Shown: positions 13,881 through 26,107, counted from the first letter of the stretch. The stretch: DNA of 64,000 nucleotides from Coffea arabica (GCF_036785885.1 NC_092317.1:3040501-3104500), one strand, 5' to 3'. The notes: generated by a model not told the origin, from the letters alone. Program-made: numbers and translations.

Positions 13881-16673
13881 TTATTCCACTTTCTCTTGTC
13901 CATCAGAGGTATCTTTCAGCTTTTCTCTAAGCTCACCAGTCTGCATAACAAATAGGAGTTCTTAAGTATTTTACAACCCACAAATCCAAACAAAGATGAT
14001 TGATACAGTCAAAAAGTACCTGGTGCATATTAAGGATGATATCTGATCCTCCAATGAACTCCCCGTGAATGAATATTTGAGGGAATGTAGGCCAGTTGCT
14101 GCACCAAAGATAAAAATAAAGCATTCTCTGGTCAGTATTTCCGCCTTAAAATCCAGCTACATCTCATTCTTCTATGTATTCACTTTCTATTACAGATAAA
14201 CAAGCATACTAACTGATTAGAGACTAAAAGAGGTATAAGGTAAACCACAGCTTATCCAAGTGATGCTTTGAAACCAACATTATTCAAATATTACAAAAAC
14301 CTGTAGATTCAAAATGACACAATCAAAGACCATGGTCTGGCAGCAGTTGCTGAAGGTCTAAAAAGAAAGTCATAATCAATAGGTTTCAGGTTGTCAGAGA
14401 AAAGCCTCCGAAAGTTCATTTAAACCTAGTGTCCACATCAAATTTACAGTTTTACAACAGATTTATGTTGCAAAGAGATGTACAGAAATAATTATAGCAT
14501 CCTAAGCAATTTGAGATGGTTATCTTATTATTTGGAATACTTAACCATGCACCCCATGCTACCTCCATCACACACCTCAGTCATAGCATACTTCCTACTA
14601 AAAATGAGCTCCAAGGCAATCACTTTTCAGAGGGGGGGGGGGGGGGGTTGGGGGGGGGGGGTTTCCTCAGATGGATCAATATGCAGACAATGTTATTCGT
14701 CTAAGCAGCCAGGAATTAATAATAATGATCATGGAAGATCAATGCGAAATTGTGTGCAGAACATTGAACATTTCAATGCACACTTCTGCAAGACATGATT
14801 ATAACTCAGCTTCAGCTTCAAGAATAACTTATTCAGTAGCACAAACAGAAAGATAAGAATAACTTCTGGGAAAGATAACATGCAATATTACAAAAGCCAT
14901 TTGGCCGACAAAAAAGAGAAATTGTATCACCCATATAACAATACCTGAAGGCTTTCACAGCATTCTTCAGCTCAGGGTCTTCCAGTATATTTCGGGCGCT
15001 TATAGGTACACCTGCAAGTGCCTAATTTATTGCTAGAATGCCATAAAAAAAATAAAAGTCTTTACACAGAAATAAAAGTATATATAATTCTAAAACAACA
15101 TGCTTGAACTAGTTACACTTGGCACAGGATATAAAACAAGCATACTCGCTACGTACCATACTTCCATCATTTTGTGGTTTACGATTGTCTACTTTCTCAC
15201 ATTTATGATACAATATTTTGCTTCAAAGTTAGTGCTTATCTCTATAAGAGACTGAACTAACAAGATAAAACTTTCAAATCTTACTTGAAAAGACATGTGC
15301 AAGGCTTCCCCAGAATAACTATTTGCAATTATCAACATTGTAGGCCACTCTCAAAGCCAAAATCTTTTTATTTCAAATACACAATTAAAAGGTAACAGTG
15401 TCTTTTAACCTGAGATGCATTCATGATCGATTAACAAATTTTGACTTGAATATTTCAGATAAGGAAATGGAATGTGTGCAAACATACTGTATTCTTGCAG
15501 CACCCTCACTGCTAATGAGCTGAATCCGCAACGAGGAAGATCTGGGACTCCTTTCATGTAAATCATCACAGGGTTCTCGTTGACATCCTACATTAAAAGC
15601 TTATAAATCAGCATTTTTAATGGATGTGTATTATATAGCTTGTGAGTATACTCGTCTACAAATGCGTATATTGCCGACAAAATCTAACAAAAAACTTTTG
15701 TGGCAGGTTAGAAGAAAGATATCATGAAGTAAATCTAAGAGAAAGCAGACATTCAATGTAAAATTATGGTGCCAAAACTGCTATAGGGTATTCACCTGTT
15801 CAACAATCTTATTCAGTGAAAGTCCAGAACCCTCAAGCTTACTAGTGGGTATGAAGTCTTCGTGTGTATCAGGATCATGTGGCACAGTAGTTGAATAGCA
15901 GGTTGCACTTCGATAAAAGCATCCAGAAGCCTAACCAAGACAAAACGCAGTTTTTTAGTTGCATAGAACCCACCAAAATGGGAAAAAAAAAAGACAAATG
16001 AAGGCAACAGTTCTTTGAAAAGAAAACACCTATATTCATCAACAATTAAGAACACACATTTCAATGATGAAAAGGGACAGAACTACAAAGGTATGCAGGG
16101 TCTTATTGCCATCAGTACTTCACAACTTAACCCCCTCTTTCCAAAAAGTACAACTTAGCATTTGCGGTCAACAGAATGGACAATCTGACAAGATAGATTC
16201 CATTGCGTTTCCAAATAATATATTCAGGTAAAATACTAATAGCGGGCTTTTCCAAAAAGGAGCATTAGAGCAGATACCATGGGAGATCATCTGCGTGAAG
16301 AATTTACAAGAAAAATGGTTGGGCCAATCTCAAAGAATATTCAATTACCAGCTACCCTTATCCTGGATAAATAAACAATCAACACCCGGATACCAAAGAA
16401 GGCCAAGAAATGCTAAGTAAGGTGAAACAACAGAACCAACTCTCTTCTAGGAGTAACTAAACCACAGTAGAATCTTTCAGTAACCGCTTTATACTTAGTA
16501 TATGTGCTTGTGCACTTAAACTTGGTTATACCTATAACACAACGTCACATGACTTTTGAGCAAATCATATTACAAGATAGAAGAATTGCATCCACTCTTA
16601 CAATAGCAGAGGATTGAGCAGCTGGAAAGGCCGCAATGCTCCTCCTCAGTAAACCCGCCAATGACCTTGACAT
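13881..16673 (-). CDS. GRXS15: Mitochondrial monothiol glutaredoxin S15
   Basis: Six coding exons on the minus strand: 16602-16673, 15796-15930, 15488-15587, 14945-15011, 14020-14098, 13881-13940. They give 170 residues (Arabidopsis GRXS15 has 169). Residues 1 to about 40 are Arg/Ser/Ala-rich without acids ([16 protein letters not shown]), a typical mitochondrial presequence. The monothiol active site CGFS has Cys89. WPTFPQIF (127-134) and GGSD (141-144) are the glutathione-binding loops. CGFS glutaredoxins hold a [2Fe-2S] cluster with glutathione and hand it on. GRXS15 supplies the mitochondrial lipoate and related Fe-S pathways and is essential in Arabidopsis. A 5' leader intron is likely at about 16714-17195 (acceptor GTGCAG, donor GTAAGCC). 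Intron 4 holds an unusual G run (14632-14660, plus strand). Confidence 0.95.
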
Positions 16674-17213
16674 AATGGTAGAGCTGATATATATCCCCCT
16701 AAATGCCTCAGCTGCACAGATAACATAAAAATGCAGGTTAGAAAGGCCTTTCCATTGGTAAATACGCGCCCCTTGAAATTTGTTATTACCAATCCTATTT
16801 CTATTAACAGCTGCATAGTTATCCGCACCGCACAACTGCCTTAAACAGCTTTTTAACCCGAATAAAGATTAAATCTTTACCCAAATCTTAAAAGCCTGAT
16901 GGGTCCTAACTACACGGGAAAAAGGAAGAAGAAGAAAAATTCTTGACTGACATATTATCCGAAAGCCATGGAATTATCCAAGACAAACAATATCAATCCG
17001 AGAAGCGAAAAGCCACAGAAAAACAATTACGAAAGAGACAAAGATAACAAGAAGCATGGATTCATTATACCATTTAATTGATAGCCGATTATACCGAAAA
17101 CATGGAAACGTAGGTAGTAGTAATAGAATTATAATCTCAATTCCATTAAAGATGGAAAGGGTTTGCAAATACAAAGATAAAAGAGTAGTAGGCTTACTAA
17201 TGGAGAAATGTCC

Positions 17214-17219
17214 CACGTG
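17214..17219. promoter_or_regulatory. G-box in the probable GRXS15 leader or promoter
   Basis: The palindrome CACGTG lies just before the likely leader-intron donor of GRXS15. It could bind bZIP or bHLH factors. This is one short motif and could be chance. Confidence 0.25.
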
Positions 17220-17619
17220 CAGCGGCAATAGCAGAGGAACCGCCAATTTCGGAACCAGGAATCGAACAGGCTATCTGGTACAAGATGGATGGAAATTTTT
17301 GTAATAAATTGGAATTACTGCATCCCCCGAACCTTTAAAAAGCTACTGTTGTATAAAAAACCCTTTGTCCCCTTGAAAAATCAAGGGATAATTTCAGAAA
17401 CAATTTCCCTCAGCTCCCCTTAAGTTTATATAATTACATTGACCTCCCTAGGTGCAACAAAATTACTAGAATTTCCTTTACTTAATTAGTTGATTCATAA
17501 AGAAAAATACCATATCACTACGACCAGCAAAACATTCCCAGTTGTCTTATAATCTACAGTCGCCTCCTTTCACCTCTCTCTCTAACTCCTCTCCTTCATT
17601 AACCATATAGACTAAGGGC

Positions 17620-19217
17620 GGAAGCCCGGTGTCCACGTCGGACGTGGTCGTCCTCCGCGTGGCGAGACGGGATTGGCTTGATGGTGACGTGGCGCGAGGT
17701 GATTGGTGGCGAGTTTGGCTTCGTTGCAAGTGATTTTTTTGCCCTTCGCCTTTCCTTCCGTTTTTCCCTTCGTCATTCCTTCCGTTTGGTGTCGACGTTT
17801 TCGGTGGAAGTCAGTGAACTGCTCCACCAACCCTGCCCGCTGCAGACCCACTCCAAACTGCTTCCTTGAAGCGATGGACTTGAGATGACCACTCAGTCCC
17901 ATACATTCTTTAGCCTCTCTCTCATACATTGTGCATTCCCGAAGATTTGGTCAATGAGATATCTGAAGAGATCCCCATCAAATTCAACTTTCCTGTTCTC
18001 TTCTCTTCTTCCATCTCCCTTTTGTTACAGGAGAATAGATGCTGAAAAAATCAGTTGAGCCATAGTGTTCTTGTGCTATAAACATTCCTTGATCTGATCT
18101 AATTTAATCAATTTTGCTTGCTTAGGTTTTTGTCCGAGAATAGAACTCCTCTTATTCTCCCTAATTTTTTTCCCTCATGTGTTGGAAGGTGAGAATCATG
18201 TACTCACGAGGTTTGTTTTCCCCCTCGGTTTTATTATCCTTTTTTTCCCTTGTCCATATTTCTTCCTTATTTTAACCCTTCTTGTCATAACCGTTTTGTT
18301 CCTTTTTTTTCGCAGGAAATCTTTGTCGCCCTTTAAGGAGAGGAATGGGTTTTATTTTTTCTCTCAGTTTTACTTCCTCTTTTTTTCCTCTTATGCATAA
18401 TTTTTTCCTTACTTTCTTGCCATAACTGTTCTGTTTTTTTCTTTTTTCCACAATAAAACTTCGTTGCACTTTAAGAAGGGAAATAAAAAATTTATTAATG
18501 TTTTGTCTCCTTGTCTTATTGCCTAGCTTGATCTGATTCATGCATCTTGAAGAGCAATCGTCCAGGAGGAGAAAAGGAAAGAATAGTTTGATGCTGTTGG
18601 CTTCAGGTTTTTCTTCATTTTCTTCATTTTTTATGGTATTTTTGGTATTTTTCGTCGGCCGAGATTGCTACAAGAAGGATAAGAAGTGTTGCTTGAGTGC
18701 TCAAAATAAATAGATACTATAAGGAAAGCAAGAGAGGCAGAAAGAGGAGAGAAAATAGAACACCCGAGCTCGAGCGAAAATGAAAGCGAGGTAATTATTG
18801 AAATCAGGAAACTGAGAATAGTGCTGGAGTTGCAGCCAAATCTTAGACTTATCGGAAGTCAGAGAAATTTGCTGCTCCAGCCCAACTGATTTGTCCAATT
18901 AGAAATGCCTCAAATTTCTTACTCAGAGCCCAAGCTTTAAATCTTGAATTTTTCTTGTACCTTCGATTTAAATAGCCTCAGTCCCAAAAAAAATTGGGGC
19001 CTTTAGTCTAAATTACCTGTAAATTTGCTATCTTAGGCATTTATGACTCATCTAATGTCACCTCCGCTTAATACCATCTATCTTTGCTAATTGGTATCCT
19101 CTCTTTTGCTATCATAAACTTCCCAGCGAGCCCTGCAATGGAGTAAAAATTGTAGCATTCCAGCTAAGCATTTTCTTCTGGGGGATAGATCTTGAAGATT
19201 AGCTTCAAGATATAAAG
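17620..19217. other. Helitron interior upstream of the captured gene
   Basis: GC-rich near 17620-17720, then pyrimidine-rich (18170-18450). It may hold the promoter and leader of the captured GH79 gene. No open frame here resembles a known protein. Confidence 0.4.
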
Positions 19218-20890
19218 ATGGGTTATTTAGTTGTGTACTACGTGGGATTGTGGATATGGTTGTCTTTGTTTAGTTATAGCTCCATTTTCGTGTACTCTGA
19301 GATTGTAAAAGACACTGGAACATCCCAAGGCTTTGTATTTGTAGATGGGATTAGTGCCATTGGAGAAATAGATGACGATTTCATTTGTGCCACCTTGGAT
19401 TGGTAGCCACCTGAGAAATGTGACTATGGAACCTGTAGCTGGGACCATGCTTCCCTTCTCATTCTGGTACTTTCCATTTTCCTGCATTTGCAGCTATTTT
19501 GTGTCTCATGTTTATGTCAATGCGTGTGTGTGTGTGCCTTTTTTAATGTTACCTGCAAGCTTACTACGTTGGTATGCTGAAGTTGTTGATGGATTTATCC
19601 ACCTGAACCAATGCCGTCTTTTATAACAAGGGGATGATGGCTTGTTTGAGCTGTATATTTCAGCTTCAAATTCATTTCCGGTTAAAAAGATGTGATTTTT
19701 ATGCTTTAGATGGTGTGTCAGAAAAGTTTTTTGATGGCTGCGAATTCCACTCTGATGCTTTCAGCAATGAAGTTGTAAAAGGGGAAGAAGACAATACTTG
19801 TCGCTTATCATTTATGCTCTGTTTTGTTTGCCTTTTGATTAAAGTCCAAAAGATCTTGATTGTGTTCTGAGAGAGATGTTATCGAATTTCAAATTGTCCA
19901 AAATCATTCTGGGCTATTATATGTGTGACCAATTTGAATTAAAAAATTAGTGTTTAATGGACTGGTTTGATCTGTTTCTTGTTTTATTTGCAGGATCTTA
20001 ACAACATAATTTTATTAAATGCAGTAAAAGGTATTAACTTTTTCTAGCGTTCTTGATTACTAAAAATGGCATTCTAACGTTATAGTCCCGTTATGGGAGC
20101 TCAAGTTGCTATCTTCCCCTAATTTTGCAGCTTTTTCGCCATTAAAGATTAGACTTGGGGGCACCCTGCAAGATAATGTCATATATCAAACTCAGAGTAA
20201 TCAATGCTGCCATTCATTTGTTAAGAATTCCCCAGAGTTGTTTGGCTTCACTCAAGGGTGCCTTCCTTCGTCTTGATGGGATGAATTAAACTCCTTTTTC
20301 AAGAAATCTGGGTACATAAGAAGCACCACCTTGGTTAGTTAGACTGGTAATTATTTATCATTATTCTCATCGATCTGAAATTAATGAATCATTGTCTTCA
20401 TTCCTGGGCTGAAATTATATTTGGTTTGAATGCTCTGAATGGGAAGAGAATAAGGTCCGATGGTTCAATAGTTGGAGCTTGGGATTCCTCAAATGGTGAA
20501 GCTTTTATTCATTACATTGTTGAAAAGGGCTACAACATATATGGCTGGGAACTTGGTAATATCATTTACGTTTCTATGGTTAGCCTGCTGCAGAAATGCT
20601 TCTTCTCTGTTTTTATATAGTTTTTTCAAATGATTTAGATAGCTTGAGATTAGTTTCGGATGGTAATTTTTCATCATCTATTTTGGCCAGGGAATGAACT
20701 ATCCGGCGGTGAAGTTGGGACAAGAGTTGCACCTGATCAGTATGCTTCTAATACAATCGTACTACACAACAAAGTACTAGAAATCTACAAGGATGTAGCA
20801 AACAAGCCAATTGTTTTAGCGCCAGGAAGATTCTTTGATGTCAACTGGTTTACAGATTTTTTGCACAGGACCAACAACGCTGTAGATTTG
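19218..20890 (+). pseudogene. Heparanase-like glycoside hydrolase family 79, 3'-truncated and dead
   Basis: Recognisable exons: 19218-19466, 19994-20030, 20131-20311, about 20408-20555, and 20691 to about 20890. They begin with a signal-peptide-like MGYLVVYYVGLWIWLSLFSY, then [45 protein letters not shown], and GWELGNELSG, which contains the acid/base Glu of GH79. The family is about 540 residues; here homology stops after about 300, so the nucleophile Glu and the C-terminal beta domain are missing. Two in-frame stops are visible: TAG at 19404-19406, where the family has Trp, and TGA at 20274-20276, where the family usually has Arg (a CpG-type change). The acceptor before the fourth exon lacks an AG. 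Intact relatives are secreted enzymes acting on glucuronides such as arabinogalactan sugars or baicalin. The fragment sits inside the Helitron, so it is probably captured DNA. Confidence 0.8.
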
Positions 20891-21944
20891 TATTGGAACA
20901 GATTGCCTTTCTTTTTTTATTTAAATCAGATGGTGAAAATGATTTGCCTCACCTACTTATGTGCCTATAATTTGTTGAAGAAAATGACCTTTTGTTTATT
21001 CAGCTTAACCTAAGCTTTCGCCTTTCTTGGATTTCTTCTGGAGCTGGAAGCAAAAATGGCCACCCGTGAAAAACAACTGGTGAGGGAAAACGTAAGTTTT
21101 GTTATATCATTCTGATTTAATTTTTTCCTTTAAATTGCTCTCTTCAGACCTGGTATGCTTTCTCTTTGGTTATTTTCTTTGGCCTTTGCTCTTTTCAAAC
21201 TCATTCAAATTTTCTTTTTAATCATTTTTTGGCGTCTTTCACGCAGGTATTTTGTTGATCTTCTCAAAAAAAGCAATGTATATGGTAACTAAAAAGATTT
21301 ACTTGTTTAAAATATATTTCTTCATCTTCAAAATGTCTTTCTTTTTGCTTCGGTTCTTCCGTTTCTTTTTCCTTCACTGGGTTTCCAACACTTGAAGAAC
21401 TAATGAATTTCTTCTCTAGGAATTCTGTGCCAAGTTGGTCATTGGCCAAAATTTTACGTTACAAAAGATCTTGGGATGCTACTCTTTTGAATGCTTTGTG
21501 TTGAATTTTATGTCTTTTAGCACAGAAAATTGTCTCTTGTTGAAACCTTTTGAATATTTGTTTTACTAGCCTTAAGTGGATATTAAATCAAGTATTTTCG
21601 GCAATCTTTTATTGATTAATTGTTTCTGATTCACTAGATCTTATAAATGGTTTTCCTGTTTATAGGTGATTAAAGGTTTGCCCAAGATAAGGATTCTCAA
21701 ATATTAGATTCTAAGCACCTGCTTGAAATAGTAAGTAAGTTATTGTTTTAATTAAACACCTTAAATGTTCTATTCATTCACCAGAAAAAGAATTTTTTAC
21801 ATTTTTACAACGTCTGTATAATTACGACTTCTTTCCAGTGCAACTGCTTTTTCACTTTTATTCCTGTATAATATAGCTCCTTTTTTTACCCCTATTCTTC
21901 AGTCTCACAAATATTACTAGCTAACATTAACTGGGCATGTATAC
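20891..21944. other. Helitron interior downstream of the GH79 fragment
   Basis: AT-rich sequence. Homology to GH79 is lost after about 20890. No gene was seen, only the approach to the Helitron hairpin. Confidence 0.4.
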
Positions 21945-22951
21945 CACCGCGCAAGGCGCGGTGTTACCACCTAGTCTCATATTATGTATCACTAGATTCA
22001 TAACCACCATGCTCATCACTATCCCTCTCATTTCCAATATCCATTCCAAGTTCTGCTGTCTCTCGTCTTCTTATTTTATTACTTAAGTCCTTTATTTCTT
22101 CACATTCTATTGCAAATATTAGCAAATGCTGATTCAATAGAAAGCAAAGAACAGAAAAAAAAATTTCTTCATTATCAAATTAAATAAGGAGAGGATGGCA
22201 AATATAAAGAATAAATTTGAAACTGTTGAAAGTAAGAGAGACCGAATGATTGGTATATTGTTGTGTCTATTTATTCAAAAAAATTTATTAGAAATATATA
22301 AAAAAAAATTAATAGATATCCATAACTGCATTTGTTGCCAAAAAAATGAAAAACAAAAATGAAAAATGCATCTTTCTGTTTTTGATTTGCTACTGTGAAC
22401 ATTGGTTTTTTATGGAGATAGAATTAGTCTCTAATAGAGATTATGGAGTAATAATGGGTTATTCTTTGGGTCACGGTGGCATTGCTCCTAGTATCCATAT
22501 AGGTGGTGATGAGCTAGATTAGCTATTGCTAGTAGGTTGAGAAAATTGTAGGCAGGCTTTTAGATTTTTTAAGTGGGATTATATTTGATCTCGTAATTTT
22601 TAGTGAAAGCGTTTGGACAGCAAAATGATTCTAAGGCCGCAAATATTGTTAAAATCACTTGAAATGGAGACTAAGCTATAAATAATAGTTTCCTCAATTG
22701 GCTTGGTATGGTGACAAGTTTGCAGTGGTTTTAGAAAAAGAAAATGTATGTGATTAAACTAACTTTTTTATCTTTGTTGTTATGTCAAGGGTATATTAGG
22801 ATTTTTGAAGAGAAATGTAGTACATTGGGTCTATATAGTTATCTAAATAGTAAAAGTAGGGGAGGTATATATAATTTTTAAAATTTAAGAGGAGGTGACT
22901 GCAATTGTTATAAACCTCAGGAGAAGTTTGTGAAATTATCCCAAAAATCAA

Positions 22952-23533
22952 ACCAGTGTTTGTTTGTCCGGCCAAAAAAAAAAAACTCCTTGAAAATTAT
23001 AGGTTACCCCCCAACATTTTTAAAAATCAATAATTTCAATAAATCCTATAGCCGAGATATAAAAAGAGGTACTGTTAAAGGTGCATATATGAGTGAATAA
23101 GATAATTGTACAGGCTTTTTATTAAAAAAAATATTATTCGTACTCCATTTTTTATTGTTTGCACTTTCACCATTTATTTTATCACATATTATATGATTAA
23201 AATAATAATGATAATGTAATTAATAAAAATGAAAGTGTAAATAATATTTTTTTTATATTAATATATAGTATTTCCTTCCACTTAAGGAGTGTATTTTTTA
23301 TAAATTGTATTTGAAATATGAGGAGTGTTTTTTGGTGAGGTTTTTGGGGTCTGTTACTAGATTTGTAGGTGAAAAGTTAATGTTTGAAAAACTCTCGAAT
23401 CCAACCGGAGTAGTTTATTTTGCGATCAACTCGAACTGAATATATCACAGTATTTTTCAAGTAACACTCAAGACTCAAGAGTACCACATTTGATGGGAAA
23501 CGTCCTCGGAATTCAAATTTGTTCCATGCTGAA
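22952..23533. other. AT-rich spacer with a possible small foldback element
   Basis: Around 23124-23265, AAAAAAAATATTATT and a later AATAATATTTTTTTT-like block form inverted ends with a shared CACTTTCA core. This is perhaps a decayed MITE of about 150 bases. No gene was seen. Confidence 0.3.
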
Positions 23534-23538
23534 CTTGG

Positions 23539-24646
23539 GGCCTGTTTGAAACCTAAGTTTTTTGGGAGTTTGTCTAAAACTTTACTGTAGTGCACTGTAG
23601 AAGTTTTTGAAAAAATTTTGTAGAAGTTCTAAGATGAAAAACTTTTTTTATAGAAGTTTTGGTAAGGTGGAAAAACTTTTTTTTCCTTTTCTTTTTTTTT
23701 CTTTCTTTTTCTTTTTCTTTTTCTTTCTTTCCCTTTTCTTTTCTTTCCTCTTTTCTTCCTAGCAGCAACGCAGCAGCAACCTAACGCAGCAGCAACCTCC
23801 CAACAACCCAGCAGCCTGCTCCACCTCCAGCACCTCTGCCAAGGCCTCCTCCAGCCCCTCCTCCCACGCCTCCACCTGCTCCACCTCCGGCAACACCACC
23901 AATGCCTCCACCAGCCCCTCCTCCTACTCTCCCGCCTGCTCCACCCCTAACTCCACCACCAGCCCCACCTCCTGCACCACCACCTGCTCCTCCACCAGCA
24001 CCTCCTCCACCGCCACCCCCCTCTGCGCCTTTGCCCTCTGCCCCGCCACCCCCTTTGCCCCGTCTTCCCCCTTTGCCCCGTCACCCCCTCCCCCACCCCT
24101 GCAAAAGCTCCCCCTTCCTCTCCCTCTGCCCGCAACCCCCTTCCCCCACCCCTGCAAAAGCTCCCCCGCCACCCCTCCCTCTCCCTCTCCCTCTGATGCC
24201 ACCTGAGTTTTGCTGCAACAGAAATGATTATTATTTTTTTTTTTTGCATTTTTCCTTCTCCCCAAGCTGCGGGAGGGGGAAGGTGGCGGGGAAAAGCAGA
24301 GGGAAAGAGGGGAGGGGGGAGGGAGAAACAAAAAAAAAAGAAAAAAGAGATTTTGAAAACCAACATATCGGTCAAAGGGGGAGGGGAGGGAGAGAAAAAA
24401 AAAAAGAGAAAGGCTGGCAAAAGTTGGCCGGAATAATTACCGGCGCCGGAAGCGGTGGTGGAGGTGGTGGCCGGTTGGGTGGGGGAGGAAAAAGAAGAAA
24501 AGTTGAAGGGAAAGTTTTTTGTGTATTATTTTGAAGTGTGTAAGTAAAAAACTAAGTTGATAAGTTTTTTAGGGTTCCTGTAGCAAAAGTCGTTAAAAAA
24601 CTAGTAGCTAAAAAATTTGGTCAAAAACTTCACTTCCAAACAAGCC
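23539..24646. mobile_element. TIR DNA transposon with GC-rich, proline-coding cargo
   Basis: The left end GGCCTGTTTGAAACCTAAG and the right end read in reverse, GGCTTGTTTGGAAGTGAAG, form inverted ends. CTTGG flanks both sides (23534-23538, 24647-24651), the best candidate target duplication. The superfamily is unresolved because a 5-bp duplication is not typical of hAT, Mutator or Harbinger. The ends resemble the 210-bp MITE at 59673-59882. The interior changes abruptly: a CTTT-rich tract (23660-23760), then a C-rich block (23765-24195) whose plus-strand reading is Pro/Ala/Ser repeats, then purine-rich sequence to 24500. The cargo may be a captured fragment of an extensin-like or formin-like coding region, or simple-sequence growth. 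Confidence 0.6.
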
Positions 24647-24708
24647 CTTGGTTTCGTTGGACCTTAAAAGTATCCCAAAAAAAATCAATAAATTAACTGA
24701 TATTTTTA

Positions 24709-26107
24709 GGAAAAATCGTTCAAAACGTCCCTCACATTTTACAAAATGACTTTTTTCGTCCCTCACTTTTAAAAGTGTAATTTTACGTCCCTTACAAATT
24801 CACAGTGACCAAATTTGGTTTCTACCTAGGTTTCCGACTAGTTTTTTGCCGGAATCCACCACGTGACTTGCATATTATCATTTTTTAAGGGTAAAATTGT
24901 CAAATCAAATTTTTACATAATCTGATTCATAATCTCTCACATTTCACAAAATAAATTTTTTCGTTCTTAACATTTTACAAAATGAATTGTTTCGTTCCTC
25001 ACATTTCAAAATGAATTTTTTCATCCCTCATTGATCATGTGTACGAATAGTTTTTTTCTATAAATTCACGTATATATCTATTTGATTTTATCTGAACAGT
25101 ATGAATAACATGTAATTTATCTCTATTGAATTTCATCTAAACATGCTAATTGTAGTTATACACATACTATTCAATAGATATATATATATATATAGGGGTT
25201 TAAAACTAATGATTTTGTTTGAAACCCATGTATATATTTATATAGTTTCACCATTTGAACCTATTCAATATTTGTGATCTTTCTCTTTTGCTAATAATTT
25301 ATTTATTGAATTGTATAATAAGGTCATCCAATTAACGGGTCCTAACTCGAATTCTATAATTGTGCTAACAAATTTCAGTTAAAATTTGAAATTTCTATTC
25401 GACACTTTTAAGACCAACAGTTGAATTACTTACCTTGTGATTGTCTTAAAATTTGAAAGTGCCAATCACTTATTTCTTTTTGTCATACTTTTCTTTTGTT
25501 TACTTTTTCTATCAAAATTTAATTCGATATAAACACTCGATAATATTTAGGATTAAATGTCTTCTTTATTTTCACATTTCGAGTAAAAGAAAATGAATAT
25601 AAGTGAAAAACTAACAATTTTTTTAAACTCATATATATATATATATATCTATTTGATTTCACTTGAGCAGTACGAATAGTATGTAATATATCTCTATTTG
25701 ATTTCACATGCTATTCGTACTGTTCAGGTAAAATCAAATAGATATATACATGGATTTAAAAAAAATTATTCACATACATGATCAATAAAAGATGAAAAAA
25801 TTCATTTTGAAAAATATGAAAGATGAAAAAATTCATTTTGTGAAATGTAAGGGACGAAAAAATTTATTTTATAAAATATGAGGGATTATGAATCAAATTA
25901 TATAAATCTGATTAGACAATTTTACCCTTAAAATATAATCACGTGCAAGACACATGGTGAATTTCGATAAAAAACTAGTAGAAAACCTAAATAGGGACCA
26001 AATTTGATCAATGTGAATTTGTAAAGGACGTAAAATTATATTTTTAAAAGTAAAGGACAAAAAAAGTTATTGTGCAAAATGTGAGGGACGTTTTGAACGA
26101 TTTTCTT
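24709..26107. mobile_element. Near-palindromic Mutator-like (foldback) element
   Basis: The 9-bp duplication ATATTTTTA flanks it exactly (24700-24708, 26108-26116). The left end GGAAAAATCGTTCAAAACG and the right end in reverse AAGAAAATCGTTCAAAACG match. Inverted similarity continues for about 400 bases per arm, with shared blocks ACGTCCCT, CCAAATTTG, CACGTG, AAGGGTAAAATTGTC and TATATCTATTTGATTTTA. Only a centre of about 500 bases, itself rich in TA repeats, is not clearly paired. There is no transposase. The right end is about 80 bases from the stop codon of the DUF1644 gene, so the element may supply part of that gene's 3' UTR. Confidence 0.78.

Larger units (their letters stand above)
17553..21974 (+). 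mobile_element. Non-autonomous Helitron carrying a GH79 gene fragment
   Basis: The 3' end is textbook: a perfect 8-bp stem CACCGCGC/GCGCGGTG (21945-21963, 3-base loop), seven bases, then CTAG (21971-21974) followed by host T. The 5' end must be a TC after a host A. The best candidate is 17553, just before a conserved-looking block with AGACTAAGGGCGGAAGCC near 17608. This end is uncertain by up to about 100 bases. The element lies inside the Mutator-like element and makes no target duplication, as expected for rolling-circle insertion between A and T. No RepHel helicase is encoded. Its cargo is the GH79 pseudogene at 19218-20890, in the same orientation as the element. Confidence 0.72.
17385..22942. 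mobile_element. Mutator-like element (family 1, copy 1), split by a Helitron
   Basis: The left end is GGGATAATTTCAGAAAC and the right end reads GGGATAATTTCACAAAC on the other strand, so these are terminal inverted repeats. A perfect 9-bp duplication AAAAATCAA flanks the element (17376-17384 and 22943-22951), the hallmark size of Mutator-like transposons. Homology with copy 2 (52639-53844) runs well beyond the TIRs, in inverted orientation: the right end here matches the left end there for about 150 bases. Without the Helitron the element would be about 1.14 kb, close to the 1.21 kb of copy 2. No transposase was seen, so it is non-autonomous. It starts roughly 100 bases upstream of the probable GRXS15 transcript start. 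Confidence 0.82.

Noticed and set aside
16545-16835. A 96-codon GRXS15 first exon starting at 16835
   Set aside because: The upstream part is leader and intron sequence. The mitochondrial presequence starts at the ATG at 16673 and the donor is at 16601.
23902-24534. A 210-codon proline-rich open frame as a gene
   Set aside because: It is simple-sequence DNA inside a TIR element, open in several frames on both strands, with no start context or splice sites.
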